From an uncultured Collinsella sp. (lineage in GTDB: Bacteria > Actinomycetota > Coriobacteriia > Coriobacteriales > Coriobacteriaceae), in assembly GCA_902489855.1 (NCBI GenBank), contig CABUBS010000021.1, positions 1 through 16,948 on the forward strand: DNA of 16,948 nt, read 5' to 3'. Numbering within the stretch: position 1 is the stretch's first letter; the number at the start of each line of letters is the position of its first letter. The translations under genes were made by a program, and so were the position numbers. The notes below the pieces were generated by a model, which saw only the letters and a list, made by a program, of their open reading frames with translations, had not been told where the DNA came from and ran no database searches. Shown in pieces: positions 7,654 to 14,695 of this stretch.

Positions 7654-8367
7654 GTGCCGAACTCTGCCGTAAAACCGCTCATCTTGGTCGTTGAGGACGA
7701 TCCCGCTGTCCGCAACCTTATCGTTGCCGCGCTCGAGGCGCACGGCTTGCGCCATATGGCCGTGGAGACCGCCCATGCCGCCATCGCCGCCGCCTCGTCG
7801 CAGGCGCCGAGCATTGTGCTGCTCGATCTGGGCCTGCCCGATATGGACGGCGTCAAGGTGGTGGAGTCGGTGCGCGCATGGTCGGGCATGCCGATCATCG
7901 TGGTCTCGGCGCGCAGCGAGGATGCGGACAAAATCCGCGCGCTCGATGCCGGTGCCGACGACTACCTGACCAAGCCGTTTTCGGTCGAGGAGCTGCTCGC
8001 GCGTATTCGCACAACGCTCAGGCGCCTTTCGTATGCGCAAACGGGCGGTGTTGCCTCCGAGGGCTCGTTCGATACCGGTGAGCTGCATATCGATTTTGAT
8101 GCCGGCATCGCCACGATGGATGGCGAGGAACTGCATCTGACGCCGATCGAGTATAAGCTCCTGTGCCTGTTGGCACACAACGCCGACAAGGTGCTGACGC
8201 ACCAGTTTATCCTGCACGAGATTTGGGGCACGGCAACTAAGAGCGACCTGGCGAGCCTGCGCGTCTTTATGGGCACGCTGCGCAAGAAGATTGAGTCCGA
8301 CCCCGCGCACCCGCGCTATATCCAGACGCACGTGGGTATCGGCTATCGCCTGGTCACCCAAGGCTAG
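7654..8367 (+). CDS. kdpE: KdpE-like response regulator (OmpR/PhoB family)
   Basis: Cytoplasmic DNA-binding response regulator, 237 aa, close to the usual 225-240. The receiver domain has the acidic pair Asp15-Asp16, phospho-acceptor Asp58 (LLDLGLPDMDG), Ser85 and Lys107 (KPF). The C-terminal winged helix covers about residues 135-235, with LTPIEYKLLCLL, the recognition region and the GIGYRL end. The wording of both domains (WSGMPIIVVSARSEDADKI, LTPIEYKLL, GIGYR) is that of KdpE rather than a generic OmpR protein. GTG at 7654 is chosen because aaggag lies 7 bases upstream; upstream in-frame starts fall inside the kinase gene. It follows the kinase by 4 bases. No kdpFABC operon is in the window, so its target is open; kup, with its poor -35, is the nearest candidate. 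Confidence 0.92.
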   Translation: MPNSAVKPLILVVEDDPAVRNLIVAALEAHGLRHMAVETAHAAIAAASSQAPSIVLLDLGLPDMDGVKVVESVRAWSGMPIIVVSARSEDADKIRALDAGADDYLTKPFSVEELLARIRTTLRRLSYAQTGGVASEGSFDTGELHIDFDAGIATMDGEELHLTPIEYKLLCLLAHNADKVLTHQFILHEIWGTATKSDLASLRVFMGTLRKKIESDPAHPRYIQTHVGIGYRLVTQG

Positions 8368-8391
8368 ATAGCCAACCACCATCCCAATTTG

Positions 8392-8457
8392 AGTTGCGGT
8401 GAAATAGTTCCTGTTTGGGCCTTTACCAGGCTTTTTAGGAACTATTCCACCGCAACT
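8392..8457. terminator. 21-bp-arm palindrome between convergent genes
   Basis: Left arm 8392-8412 and right arm 8437-8457 match at 20 of 21 positions (outer part agttgcggtg / ccaccgcaact, inner part atagttcct / aggaactat). The 24-base loop contains its own small stem gcct/aggc (8419-8422, 8428-8431). It sits between the ends of kdpE and the convergent rRNA methyltransferase, so it can end transcription in both directions. Its length and design resemble the palindromes at 3473 and 5958, although the sequence differs. Confidence 0.6.
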
Positions 8458-8461
8458 TTGT

Positions 8462-11029
8462 CTATTTGCCCTTGGGCTTGCTGGCGTAGAACTTCTTCTT
8501 TTTGGGCTTGCCGGCAGGAGAGGGTTTGCCGGCAAAGTTCGACTTGCCGTTGCCGGCCTGCGCGTGCGCGGGCACTGCCGCACGGGGCTTGCGGGCCTCG
8601 GGGTTACGCAGTTCCTCGACGCGCTCGGCAATCTCCTCGGCGCTAAAGCCGACCTCTGCCATGGCGTCCTCGATGGGCAGGCGGCGCACGATATAGCAAT
8701 GGTGCACCTTCTGGTTGCGCGCGAAGTCCTCGGGGATGGTCTGTGCCGTAATGTCCTCCAGCACCACGCCCGCACGCGCGAGCTTGCGCGTCTCGGGACG
8801 GAAGCCGCGCAGGTTGCAGCTAAAGATGGCATGTCCGCCCTGTGCGAGCAGGCGCGATACGCCGGCCAAAAGCTCAACATGGTCGCGCTGGACGTCCCAG
8901 GTGCGGCGGCCCATCTTGGACGAGTTCGAAAACGTGGGTGGGTCGACAAAGATCAGGTCCCAGCGGTTGCGCGTCTGGCGCTGGTCGCGAATCCAGGCAA
9001 GCACGTCGTCGCGCACAAAGTGATGCTGCGGACCCACAAAGCCGTTCTGGCGCATGTTGCGCTCGGCCCAGTCCAGGTAGGTGTTGGAAAGGTCGACCGT
9101 CACAGTTTCCTCGACGCCGCCGTCTGCCGCATAGCAGGTGGCGGTACCGGTGTAGGCGAACAGGTTGAGGAAGCGGCGCGCCTGTTTGGCGTGCTCGCGC
9201 ACCAGGTTGCGGGTGACACGGTGATCCAAGAAGATGCCCACATCCAGGTGGTCATCAAAGTTGACGGCAAAGGTGAGTCCGCCCTCTTCGATGAGCGGCA
9301 GGCGACGGCGCGCGATGTTGGCGCGCTCGCCCGAGCCGCCCTTGCCGGCGCCCTGCTTACCGTACTGCGAGCCGCCGCGCGAACGCATGCGGGCCTTGGC
9401 GTGCACATGCTCGGCCGGAACATCTAGGATACGCGGCGCGATAGCCAAGATGTCGAGCATGCGGGCCTGGGCTAGCGCGGGATCGATGGTCTTGGGTGCG
9501 GCGTATTCGGCGATGACGAGCCAACGCCCCGGCGTCTGCGGGCAGCCCTCGTACAGGTCGATGGCGGCGGAGTAGTCGGGTAGGTCGGCATCGTAGACGC
9601 GGTAGCAGCTCACGCCCTCGCGCTTGGCCCACTTGCGGCGCAGACGGGCATTCTTGCGCAGACGATTGGCGAACTGCTCGGACTCCGGGATGAGCACGGG
9701 CAGCGGCTTGCCGTCGCCCAAGTCGAGCATGGCGGCAGGCGCGGGCATGGCGGAAGCGGCGGCTTCATCGTTGACTTCGTTGGCATCCGCAACCTCGGCC
9801 TCGACATCCGCACTGGTCGCAGCTTCGAATGCTGCGGCGGCGTGGTCGAGCGAGGGCCAAACCTCAATAGCCGCCTCCTCGTTATTGGGCATGACGGCGA
9901 TCGAGTGCTCGGGCTCGGCGTGGAGCGCGCGGGCCAGCAATCCGTCGCGGGTGAGCGCGGCGACCGGCGCGGCGGTGAGCTCAGGCGCGCGGCGCAGTTC
10001 GCCGATCAGCGTCATGGCGTCGTGCATGAGCGAAAGCGGGGTCTCGGTCGTGTCCGCGACCAGGGCGGCACCGGCAATGGCACCTGCGTGGTCCAGCACG
10101 GTGGCGGACTTGGCGGCGCAAAAATCGACAAAGCGCTTGTAGCCGGCACACTTAACCATGCGCTCGGCGGTCTTGCGGGCGGTGGGGTCAATGTCCATGG
10201 CCACGATGCGCGCCTGGCGCTCGCGCGCTGCCGCCTCGCGCTCGCGCGCCTCGGCAAGCAGCTGCTCCCACAGAGCGGCGTCGTGTAGCTGCCAGCCCTC
10301 AAAGCCCCAGCGCTCGCGTGCGGCGCCCGGGGCGCGGTCGGTCAGAATGTTCACGGCTTCCAGCAACAGGCCGCCGCCGGCGCACGAGGCATCGATTAGC
10401 GTGGGAAGGGCTTCATTCTCGTAATCGTCGGCCGTCAACTCGCGCTCGCACAGTGCGGTCCAGCCGACCTGCGCCAGCACCAGGGCGGCGTAGTCGGGGC
10501 GCAACACGTGCGCACCCTCGCCGGCACGGGTCGCCGCGGGCGGCAGGCGCTTGAACAGCGGGTCGCCCGAAAGGTCCAGGCTGATGCTCGCGCGGCGCTG
10601 GCGCAGCGAAAGCAACAGGTGAACGTCGGGATCGGCAGCGTCGACATCGGCGCGACGGCCCGTGGCCTCGGCCAGACGGTCGCACAGCGCGTCCTTGGCG
10701 CGCAGGGCCGAGAAGCGCGTGTTGCGCAGCTGCTCGGTCACGCCGCGGGCGGTGATGGCAATGGTGGCGCCGGGGCGGACGATGTTCTCCCAGGCGATGT
10801 CGTAAACGCTATCGTACAGCTCATCGGCATCCTGCGCCTCAAAGCGCCCGAGCACCGCAAACACGCGGCTCGCTAGGCGCGACCACAGACAGGCGCGGTA
10901 GCCTTCTTCGAGCTCGCCCTCAAACGTGGCGCGGCCCTTCAGCCGGCGAACATGCGAAAGCCCGAGGCGTTTAAGCTCATCGGCGAGTGCGGACTCAAAG
11001 CCTTCGGGGCAGCTTGCGTAAAATTCCAT
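8462..11029 (-). CDS. rlmKL: RlmKL-type bifunctional 23S rRNA methyltransferase with degenerate RlmL domain
   Basis: Large protein (855 aa; E. coli RlmKL about 700) aligned end to end with RlmKL, which modifies 23S rRNA at G2445 (N2, RlmL half) and G2069 (N7, RlmK half). Order: THUMP-containing N-terminus (about 1-170, with FYASCPEGFESAL and WSRLASRV); an RlmL-like Rossmann domain (about 175-375); a linker with an Ala/Glu-rich stretch (about 385-440); RlmK domain (about 455-790); basic tail (about 808-855). The RlmK site is intact: FAYTGTAT (624-631) and DPPTF (696-700). The RlmL half is not: the SAM loop expected as DPMCGSGT reads DASCAGGG (213-220), and the expected NPPYGERL reads ADTTETPL (325-332). 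The RlmK activity is therefore likely and the RlmL activity doubtful. Start ATG has agagagg upstream. Divergent from the HAD gene, convergent with kdpE. Confidence 0.88.
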   Translation of the reverse strand: MEFYASCPEGFESALADELKRLGLSHVRRLKGRATFEGELEEGYRACLWSRLASRVFAVLGRFEAQDADELYDSVYDIAWENIVRPGATIAITARGVTEQLRNTRFSALRAKDALCDRLAEATGRRADVDAADPDVHLLLSLRQRRASISLDLSGDPLFKRLPPAATRAGEGAHVLRPDYAALVLAQVGWTALCERELTADDYENEALPTLIDASCAGGGLLLEAVNILTDRAPGAARERWGFEGWQLHDAALWEQLLAEAREREAAARERQARIVAMDIDPTARKTAERMVKCAGYKRFVDFCAAKSATVLDHAGAIAGAALVADTTETPLSLMHDAMTLIGELRRAPELTAAPVAALTRDGLLARALHAEPEHSIAVMPNNEEAAIEVWPSLDHAAAAFEAATSADVEAEVADANEVNDEAAASAMPAPAAMLDLGDGKPLPVLIPESEQFANRLRKNARLRRKWAKREGVSCYRVYDADLPDYSAAIDLYEGCPQTPGRWLVIAEYAAPKTIDPALAQARMLDILAIAPRILDVPAEHVHAKARMRSRGGSQYGKQGAGKGGSGERANIARRRLPLIEEGGLTFAVNFDDHLDVGIFLDHRVTRNLVREHAKQARRFLNLFAYTGTATCYAADGGVEETVTVDLSNTYLDWAERNMRQNGFVGPQHHFVRDDVLAWIRDQRQTRNRWDLIFVDPPTFSNSSKMGRRTWDVQRDHVELLAGVSRLLAQGGHAIFSCNLRGFRPETRKLARAGVVLEDITAQTIPEDFARNQKVHHCYIVRRLPIEDAMAEVGFSAEEIAERVEELRNPEARKPRAAVPAHAQAGNGKSNFAGKPSPAGKPKKKKFYASKPKGK

Positions 11030-11104
11030 GGGTGACCTCTCTGGTTGCGTCGCTCCATTATATGATGGATGCTTCGTTTGCCCTTATCCTCGAAAGGAAC
11101 CCAT

Positions 11105-11932
11105 ATGATTGATGCGTGTCCCGAACCCGCTGTGCTCTTTTTTGACGTGGACGGCACGCTGACGTCGTTCGATCCCGATAACATGACCGACAAGGACTTT
11201 TCGGCGGTTCGCCCCTCGCAGGCGGTCGTCGAGGCGTTTCATCGTCTGCGCGACGTGGGACACAAGGCGTTTATCTGCACGGGTCGCCCCCTGTGGCTCA
11301 TCGCCGATAGCTTGCGTGCGCTCGACCCCGCGGGCGTCGTTGCCATGGCGGGCGCCACGCTCGAGGTCGAGGGCCGCGTGGTGTATGAGGACTGCTTTGA
11401 CGAGGATGTAGCCGAAGAACTCGCACATCGCATTATCTCGGCAGGATTCGAGGCCTTTTTCGAAACCAATGGAGCGACCTTTGCTCTGGAGCCTGCGGGT
11501 ATTGAACAGTCGTCTTTGATCGGCGCTTCCGTGGTGCACGGTGCCGGGGAGATGCGCGTCGACGGTCGTTTGCACGTGGGTAAGGTGTGCCTGAATGCAC
11601 CCAACTTGGCACGCGTGGCCAACGACGACGGCTTTATCGAGCGCAATTTCGAGCTGTGCAACACCGGCGGGGAAAACCGTGAACTGAGCCCCAAGGGCAT
11701 CGACAAGGGCGTGGGCGTGGCGCGCGCGTTGGAGCACCTGGGTCGCACCGGCAACGCGCGCACCTTTGGCTTTGGCGATTCGGGCAACGACCTGGGTATG
11801 CTCGCCGCCGTCGAGACGGCCGTTGCCATGGGTAACGCCATGCCCGAGGTCAAGGCAGTCGCCGACTACGTAACCGACGACGTCGCACACGACGGCACGG
11901 TTACGGCGATGCGCCACTTCGGCTTGATTTAA
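11105..11932 (+). CDS. HAD-superfamily hydrolase, Cof-like sugar phosphatase
   Basis: Soluble HAD phosphatase of 275 aa, a usual length for the Cof/IIB group. All four HAD motifs are visible: motif I FFDVDGTL with nucleophile Asp14 and acid/base Asp16; motif II Thr59 (ICTGRP); motif III Lys197 (SPKGIDKG); motif IV GFGDSGNDLGML with Asp225 and Asp229. A type IIB cap domain fills about residues 85-190. Such enzymes dephosphorylate sugar phosphates or nucleotides; the substrate here is unknown. ATG 11105 is chosen for aaagga 6 bases upstream. It is divergent from rlmKL across 75 bases, which contain a -10-like tatgat at 11061-11066, and ends in a strong terminator. Confidence 0.9.
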   Translation: MIDACPEPAVLFFDVDGTLTSFDPDNMTDKDFSAVRPSQAVVEAFHRLRDVGHKAFICTGRPLWLIADSLRALDPAGVVAMAGATLEVEGRVVYEDCFDEDVAEELAHRIISAGFEAFFETNGATFALEPAGIEQSSLIGASVVHGAGEMRVDGRLHVGKVCLNAPNLARVANDDGFIERNFELCNTGGENRELSPKGIDKGVGVARALEHLGRTGNARTFGFGDSGNDLGMLAAVETAVAMGNAMPEVKAVADYVTDDVAHDGTVTAMRHFGLI

Positions 11933-11933
11933 T

Positions 11934-11974
11934 AAATGGCCGGTTCGCCCTCGATGTGGGCGAACCGGCCATTT
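11934..11974. terminator. Bidirectional intrinsic terminator
   Basis: A perfect 17-bp inverted repeat (left arm aaatggccggttcgccc, right arm gggcgaaccggccattt) with a 7-base loop begins 2 bases after the HAD stop codon and ends 3 bases before the stop of the convergent DeoR gene. T-rich sequence flanks both sides (gagttatttt rightward; atttattaaat leftward), so it should end both transcripts. The right side overlaps almost to the DeoR stop codon, a very compact arrangement. Confidence 0.85.
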
Positions 11975-11977
11975 GAG

Positions 11978-12769
11978 TTATTTTGCAAAATAGAGCTTGG
12001 GATGACTGCGGCTGCTTTCGATGGCCGCCGTCATGATGCCCTCATTGTCTCCATCAACGATGATGCCATCGAGGTCATCGATCTGCGCGGACTGATAAAA
12101 ACTGGTCTTGTTGAACTTTCCCTGGTCAACCATCATATAGCCCTGGTTTGAGTTGGTCAGATACATGCTCTTGATCATGGCCGAGAAGTCATGCTCGACG
12201 GTAAAGCCGTGGTCGGGATGGAATCCGTCCGCGCTGACAAATGCCTTGTCGGCATGAAGCTTGCTCATGCAGTCGAGCGTTAGCGCGCCCGCGAGATAAA
12301 GGTGACCCTTTCGCACGGAGCCGCCTAACAGCACTACCGAAGCATTGGGCAGATTAAAGCTGGCATAGTTTGCGATAGCAAGATCGCCGGTGATGATGGT
12401 GATATCGCGTTTGTCCATGAGGGCCTTAGTGAAGTAAAAGGCCGTGGTGCCGATGTCGATCACCAGAACGTCGCCATCGTCAACAAGAGTTGCTGCGGTC
12501 GCGGCGATTGCCTCCTTGGCCTCGACTTGGACATTGATGCGCTCTTCGGGATACGAAATGGCATTGGAACGAGAAAGCGATACCGCTCCGCCACGTACGC
12601 GACGCAATTTGCCTTCCGATTCCAGCGAGACGAGGTCGTGTCGCGCGGTAACTTCCGAAACCGAAAAGCGGCGAACGATGTCGGATACCGAGATATTTGG
12701 CTTTTCGGCCAGCCAGTTCATGATAAATCGCTGACGTTCGGCCGGGGAAAGGTCTGAAGTTGATGCCAT
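11978..12769 (-). CDS. DeoR-family transcriptional regulator
   Basis: Sugar-phosphate-responsive repressor of the DeoR/GlpR family, 263 aa (family usual about 250-260). The N-terminal winged helix-turn-helix spans about residues 10-65, with ISVSDIVRRFSVSEVTARHDL and the wing GKLRRVRGGAV. The ligand domain has VIDIGTTA (103-110), LLGGSVRKG, KAFVSADGF and DQGKFNKTSF, all typical of DeoR sensor domains that bind phosphorylated sugars. ATG 12769 is chosen because aaaggag lies 6 bases upstream; the reading frame stays open far upstream but without family similarity. It is divergent from the FSA-PTS operon, so it most likely controls that operon and itself. Base composition here is lower in GC than in the genes to the left. 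Confidence 0.92.
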   Translation of the reverse strand: MASTSDLSPAERQRFIMNWLAEKPNISVSDIVRRFSVSEVTARHDLVSLESEGKLRRVRGGAVSLSRSNAISYPEERINVQVEAKEAIAATAATLVDDGDVLVIDIGTTAFYFTKALMDKRDITIITGDLAIANYASFNLPNASVVLLGGSVRKGHLYLAGALTLDCMSKLHADKAFVSADGFHPDHGFTVEHDFSAMIKSMYLTNSNQGYMMVDQGKFNKTSFYQSAQIDDLDGIIVDGDNEGIMTAAIESSRSHPKLYFAK

Positions 12770-13129
12770 AAGTCGCTCCTTTTGAACGAAAGGCAAAAGA
12801 AATGCCTTTCGTAATCGAAATATAACGTATCGATATGAAAAGAACAAGGCGAAATCGAGCGAACGAGATGAATGACACGCCTTGCTTTTATTTGTAATTA
12901 GTAGTTGGCCTGACGTGCAGAATGCCTGCAACAGCCAGTAAAGAGTCTTGCCTGAAAGGTGTTCGAAAAAAAGTGAGATACGTTCACGCCCGATAATCGA
13001 CCGTTCACGGAAAGTTGGCAATTGAGCTTTCGATATCTTTTGAAGTAGTTTATAAAAGAAAGCCGAAAAGCTTTTGAAACAAAGAAAAAGGCTTTCGATA
13101 GCAATAATGCTAGATGAGAAAGGACCAAC
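12770..13129. promoter_or_regulatory. Shared control region of the DeoR regulator and the FSA-PTS operon
   Basis: AT-rich 360-base divergent region without a credible gene. Leftward, a promoter gaacaa-17-aatata (12819-12847; on the minus strand TTGTTC, 17-base spacer, TATATT) would serve the regulator, with the palindrome tatcgata in its spacer. Rightward, tataaa (13051-13056) with a poor -35 overlapping gctttcgatatc is a candidate for the FSA operon. Repeated words: gctttcgata at 13026-13035 and 13091-13100; cttttgaa at 12779, 13037 and 13071; cgttcacg at 12981 and 13002, exactly 21 bases apart. A 10-bp inverted repeat lies at 12786-12812. Promoter and operator calls are from sequence alone. 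Confidence 0.5.
12786..12812. promoter_or_regulatory. Candidate DeoR operator (10-bp perfect inverted repeat)
   Basis: The arms acgaaaggca and tgcctttcgt are separated by 7 bases and start 16 bases before the regulator's start codon, right at the expected transcription start of the candidate promoter 12819-12847. This is where an autorepressing operator would be placed. An RNA hairpin in the leader is the alternative reading. The core ctttcg recurs twice upstream of the FSA gene. Confidence 0.4.
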
Positions 13130-13840
13130 ATGGCGATCAAGGTGTTTGCCGACGGCGCTAACCTCGAGGGCATGCTTGACATGCACGACAATGGCAACGT
13201 TCAGGGCTTCACGACCAATCCTTCCCTTATGAAGGCCGGTGGCGTGACTGACTACCGTGCTTTTGCCAAGACGGTTCTTGAGCACATCACCGATGTGTCG
13301 GTCTCTTTTGAGGTGTTCGCCGACGACGAGGCTGGTATGGAGGCCGAGGCTCGCGAGATCGCAACCTGGGCGGACAACGTCTACGTTAAGATTCCGGCGC
13401 TCAACACCAAGGGCGAGTCCACCGCCGCGCTGGTCAAGCGCCTTTCCGCCGACGGCATCAAGGTGAATGTCACCACCATCTTCACGCCCGAGCAGGTCGA
13501 CGAGTTCGTCGATGCCGTCTCTGCCGAGACCCCCTCTATTCTGTCTATCTTTGCCGGCCGAATCGCCGATACCGGTGTCGATCCGCTGCCCCTCATGGCG
13601 GAGTCCGTAAAGAAGGCTGCCGTCAAGCCCGCCGCCGAGGTTCTCTGGGCATCCACGCGTGAGGTGCTCAACATCTTCCAGGCAGAGTCTGTTGGCTGCC
13701 AGATCATTACGGTCCCCAATGCCCTTCTTGCCAAGCGCAAGAATTTCGGGAAAGATTTGCTTGAGTACTCGCTTGATACGGTCAAGGGCTTTGCCCGCGA
13801 CATTCAGGCGCTTGGTTTTCATATCCTGCCCGAGGAGTAG
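13130..13840 (+). CDS. fsa: Fructose-6-phosphate aldolase / transaldolase family (FSA) enzyme
   Basis: Cytoplasmic class I aldolase of the FSA/TalC branch, 236 aa, slightly longer than the 215-220 of E. coli FSA. The Schiff-base lysine is Lys87 in VYVKIP; the family motifs FADGANLE (6-13), GFTTNPSLMK (26-35), KVNVTTIFTPEQ (about 111-122) and FAGRIADTG follow. Members either cleave fructose 6-phosphate to dihydroxyacetone and glyceraldehyde 3-phosphate or act as transaldolases; which one applies here is not certain. The start has aaagga 6 bases upstream. It is the first gene of an operon with three PTS subunits (9 bases to the IIA gene), so it probably processes the imported sugar phosphate. 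A close paralog begins at 16436. Confidence 0.9.
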   Translation: MAIKVFADGANLEGMLDMHDNGNVQGFTTNPSLMKAGGVTDYRAFAKTVLEHITDVSVSFEVFADDEAGMEAEAREIATWADNVYVKIPALNTKGESTAALVKRLSADGIKVNVTTIFTPEQVDEFVDAVSAETPSILSIFAGRIADTGVDPLPLMAESVKKAAVKPAAEVLWASTREVLNIFQAESVGCQIITVPNALLAKRKNFGKDLLEYSLDTVKGFARDIQALGFHILPEE

Positions 13841-13849
13841 GGGGCGAGC

Positions 13850-14296
13850 ATGCTGACCGATCTTCTTAAGCCCGAGCTTGTTGCCTGCCATGTCGAGGCC
13901 TCCGATTGGGAGGAAGCGATCAAGGCGTGCGGCAAATTGCTCGTAGACGCCGGCAAATGCGACCAGAGCTATGTCGACGCCATGATTTCATCGGTTCACA
14001 AATTCGGTCCCTATATGGTTCTTGAAGAGGGCATCGCCATGCCCCATGCCCAGGCCGATGGCAACGTGAGCGAAGCGGGAATCTGCATCGTCACGCTTGA
14101 TCCTGCGGTTGCGTTTGGACATGAGGATTTCGATCCGGTTCACGTGCTCGTGGGCATCTGCGCGCCCGACCCCAAGGCCCATCTTGGCTGCTTGGCGGAG
14201 CTTTCGCAGATGTTCGAGGATGAGGACTGCGTTGCCAAGCTCAGCGCGTGCGATACGCCCGAGCAAGTTCTGGAGACCATGCGTTCATTCTTTTAG
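13850..14296 (+). CDS. PTS sugar transporter subunit IIA (UlaC-like, fructose/mannitol fold)
   Basis: Cytoplasmic phosphocarrier, 148 aa (E. coli UlaC 154). It takes phosphate from HPr and passes it to IIB. The predicted phospho-His is His66 in GPYMVLEEGIAMPHA; the following VTLDPAVAFGHEDFDPVHVLV and the FEDED helix match UlaC closely. It starts 9 bases after the FSA gene with agggggcgagc before the ATG. Substrate class follows the IIC subunit downstream; ascorbate itself is not shown. Confidence 0.92.
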   Translation: MLTDLLKPELVACHVEASDWEEAIKACGKLLVDAGKCDQSYVDAMISSVHKFGPYMVLEEGIAMPHAQADGNVSEAGICIVTLDPAVAFGHEDFDPVHVLVGICAPDPKAHLGCLAELSQMFEDEDCVAKLSACDTPEQVLETMRSFF

Positions 14297-14308
14297 GCCT
14301 TAATGGCA

Positions 14309-14349
14309 CGGCGATGCGTCGCCGCTTTTGGATAGACGGGAAAACCGTC
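14309..14349 (+). other. Two small hairpins in the IIA-IIB gap
   Basis: Stem cggcga/tcgccg with loop tgcg (14309-14324), followed by ctttt, then stem gacgg/ccgtc with loop gaaaa (14335-14349), just before the IIB ribosome site. They could act as a partial terminator or an mRNA processing/stability element that sets subunit ratios. Confidence 0.35.
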
Positions 14350-14372
14350 ACGTGTAGGAGAGGAAGGTTGCC

Positions 14373-14648
14373 ATGCATATCATCACCGTATGCGGAAACG
14401 GCATCGGGTCCAGCCTGATGCTCGCTGGCAAAGTCGAGGAGCTTTGCGAGGAGGAGGGCATCAAGGCCGACGTTGAGTCTATGGACCTGAACGGTGCTTC
14501 TTCCGCAAATCCGGATCTGTTCATCACCGTTAAGGAGCTCGCTCCCGAGCTTCACGGTAACGTCGTGATCGTTCGCAGCTATGTGAACAAGAAGAAGATC
14601 CGCGAAGACGCCCTCGAGGCAATCAAGGCGGCCGCCGCTAACGCCTAA
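14373..14648 (+). CDS. PTS sugar transporter subunit IIB (UlaB-like)
   Basis: Small cytoplasmic phosphotransfer protein, 91 aa (E. coli UlaB 101). The phospho-cysteine is Cys7 within the P-loop VCGNGIGSSLML, typical of the ascorbate/galactitol IIB group. The remainder alternates short strands and helices as expected and ends in an Ala-rich helix. A gaggaagg ribosome site precedes the ATG. Lies 76 bases after IIA and 71 before IIC, both gaps carrying hairpins. Confidence 0.92.
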   Translation: MHIITVCGNGIGSSLMLAGKVEELCEEEGIKADVESMDLNGASSANPDLFITVKELAPELHGNVVIVRSYVNKKKIREDALEAIKAAAANA

Positions 14649-14662
14649 AGCGGCACAAAAAA

Positions 14663-14695
14663 GGGCGGTTCCCTGTGGAAGAGGGAAACGCGCCC
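14663..14695 (+). other. Hairpin in the IIB-IIC gap
   Basis: Nested stems gggcg/cgccc (14663-14667, 14691-14695) and ttccct/agggaa (14669-14674, 14682-14687) enclose a 7-base loop. The element lies 15 bases after the IIB stop and 24 bases before the IIC start, with no T-run after it, so RNA stability or processing is more likely than termination. Confidence 0.35.

Noticed and set aside
5934..7931. 665-codon minus-strand frame opposite the histidine kinase
   Set aside because: No recognisable domain, runs through the palindrome at 5958, and mirrors the kinase and regulator genes.
3473..8457. CRISPR array reading of the repeated palindromes
   Set aside because: The copies are single, kilobases apart, differ in sequence and have no spacers of regular length.
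12898..13197. Small minus-strand frame within the divergent control region
   Set aside because: Overlaps the start of the FSA gene, has no ribosome site, and its translation is a mix of basic and Phe/Ser residues without a domain.
12770..13891. Upstream extension of the DeoR reading frame
   Set aside because: The frame is open through the intergenic region and opposite the FSA gene, but similarity begins only at ATG 12769, which has a good ribosome site.
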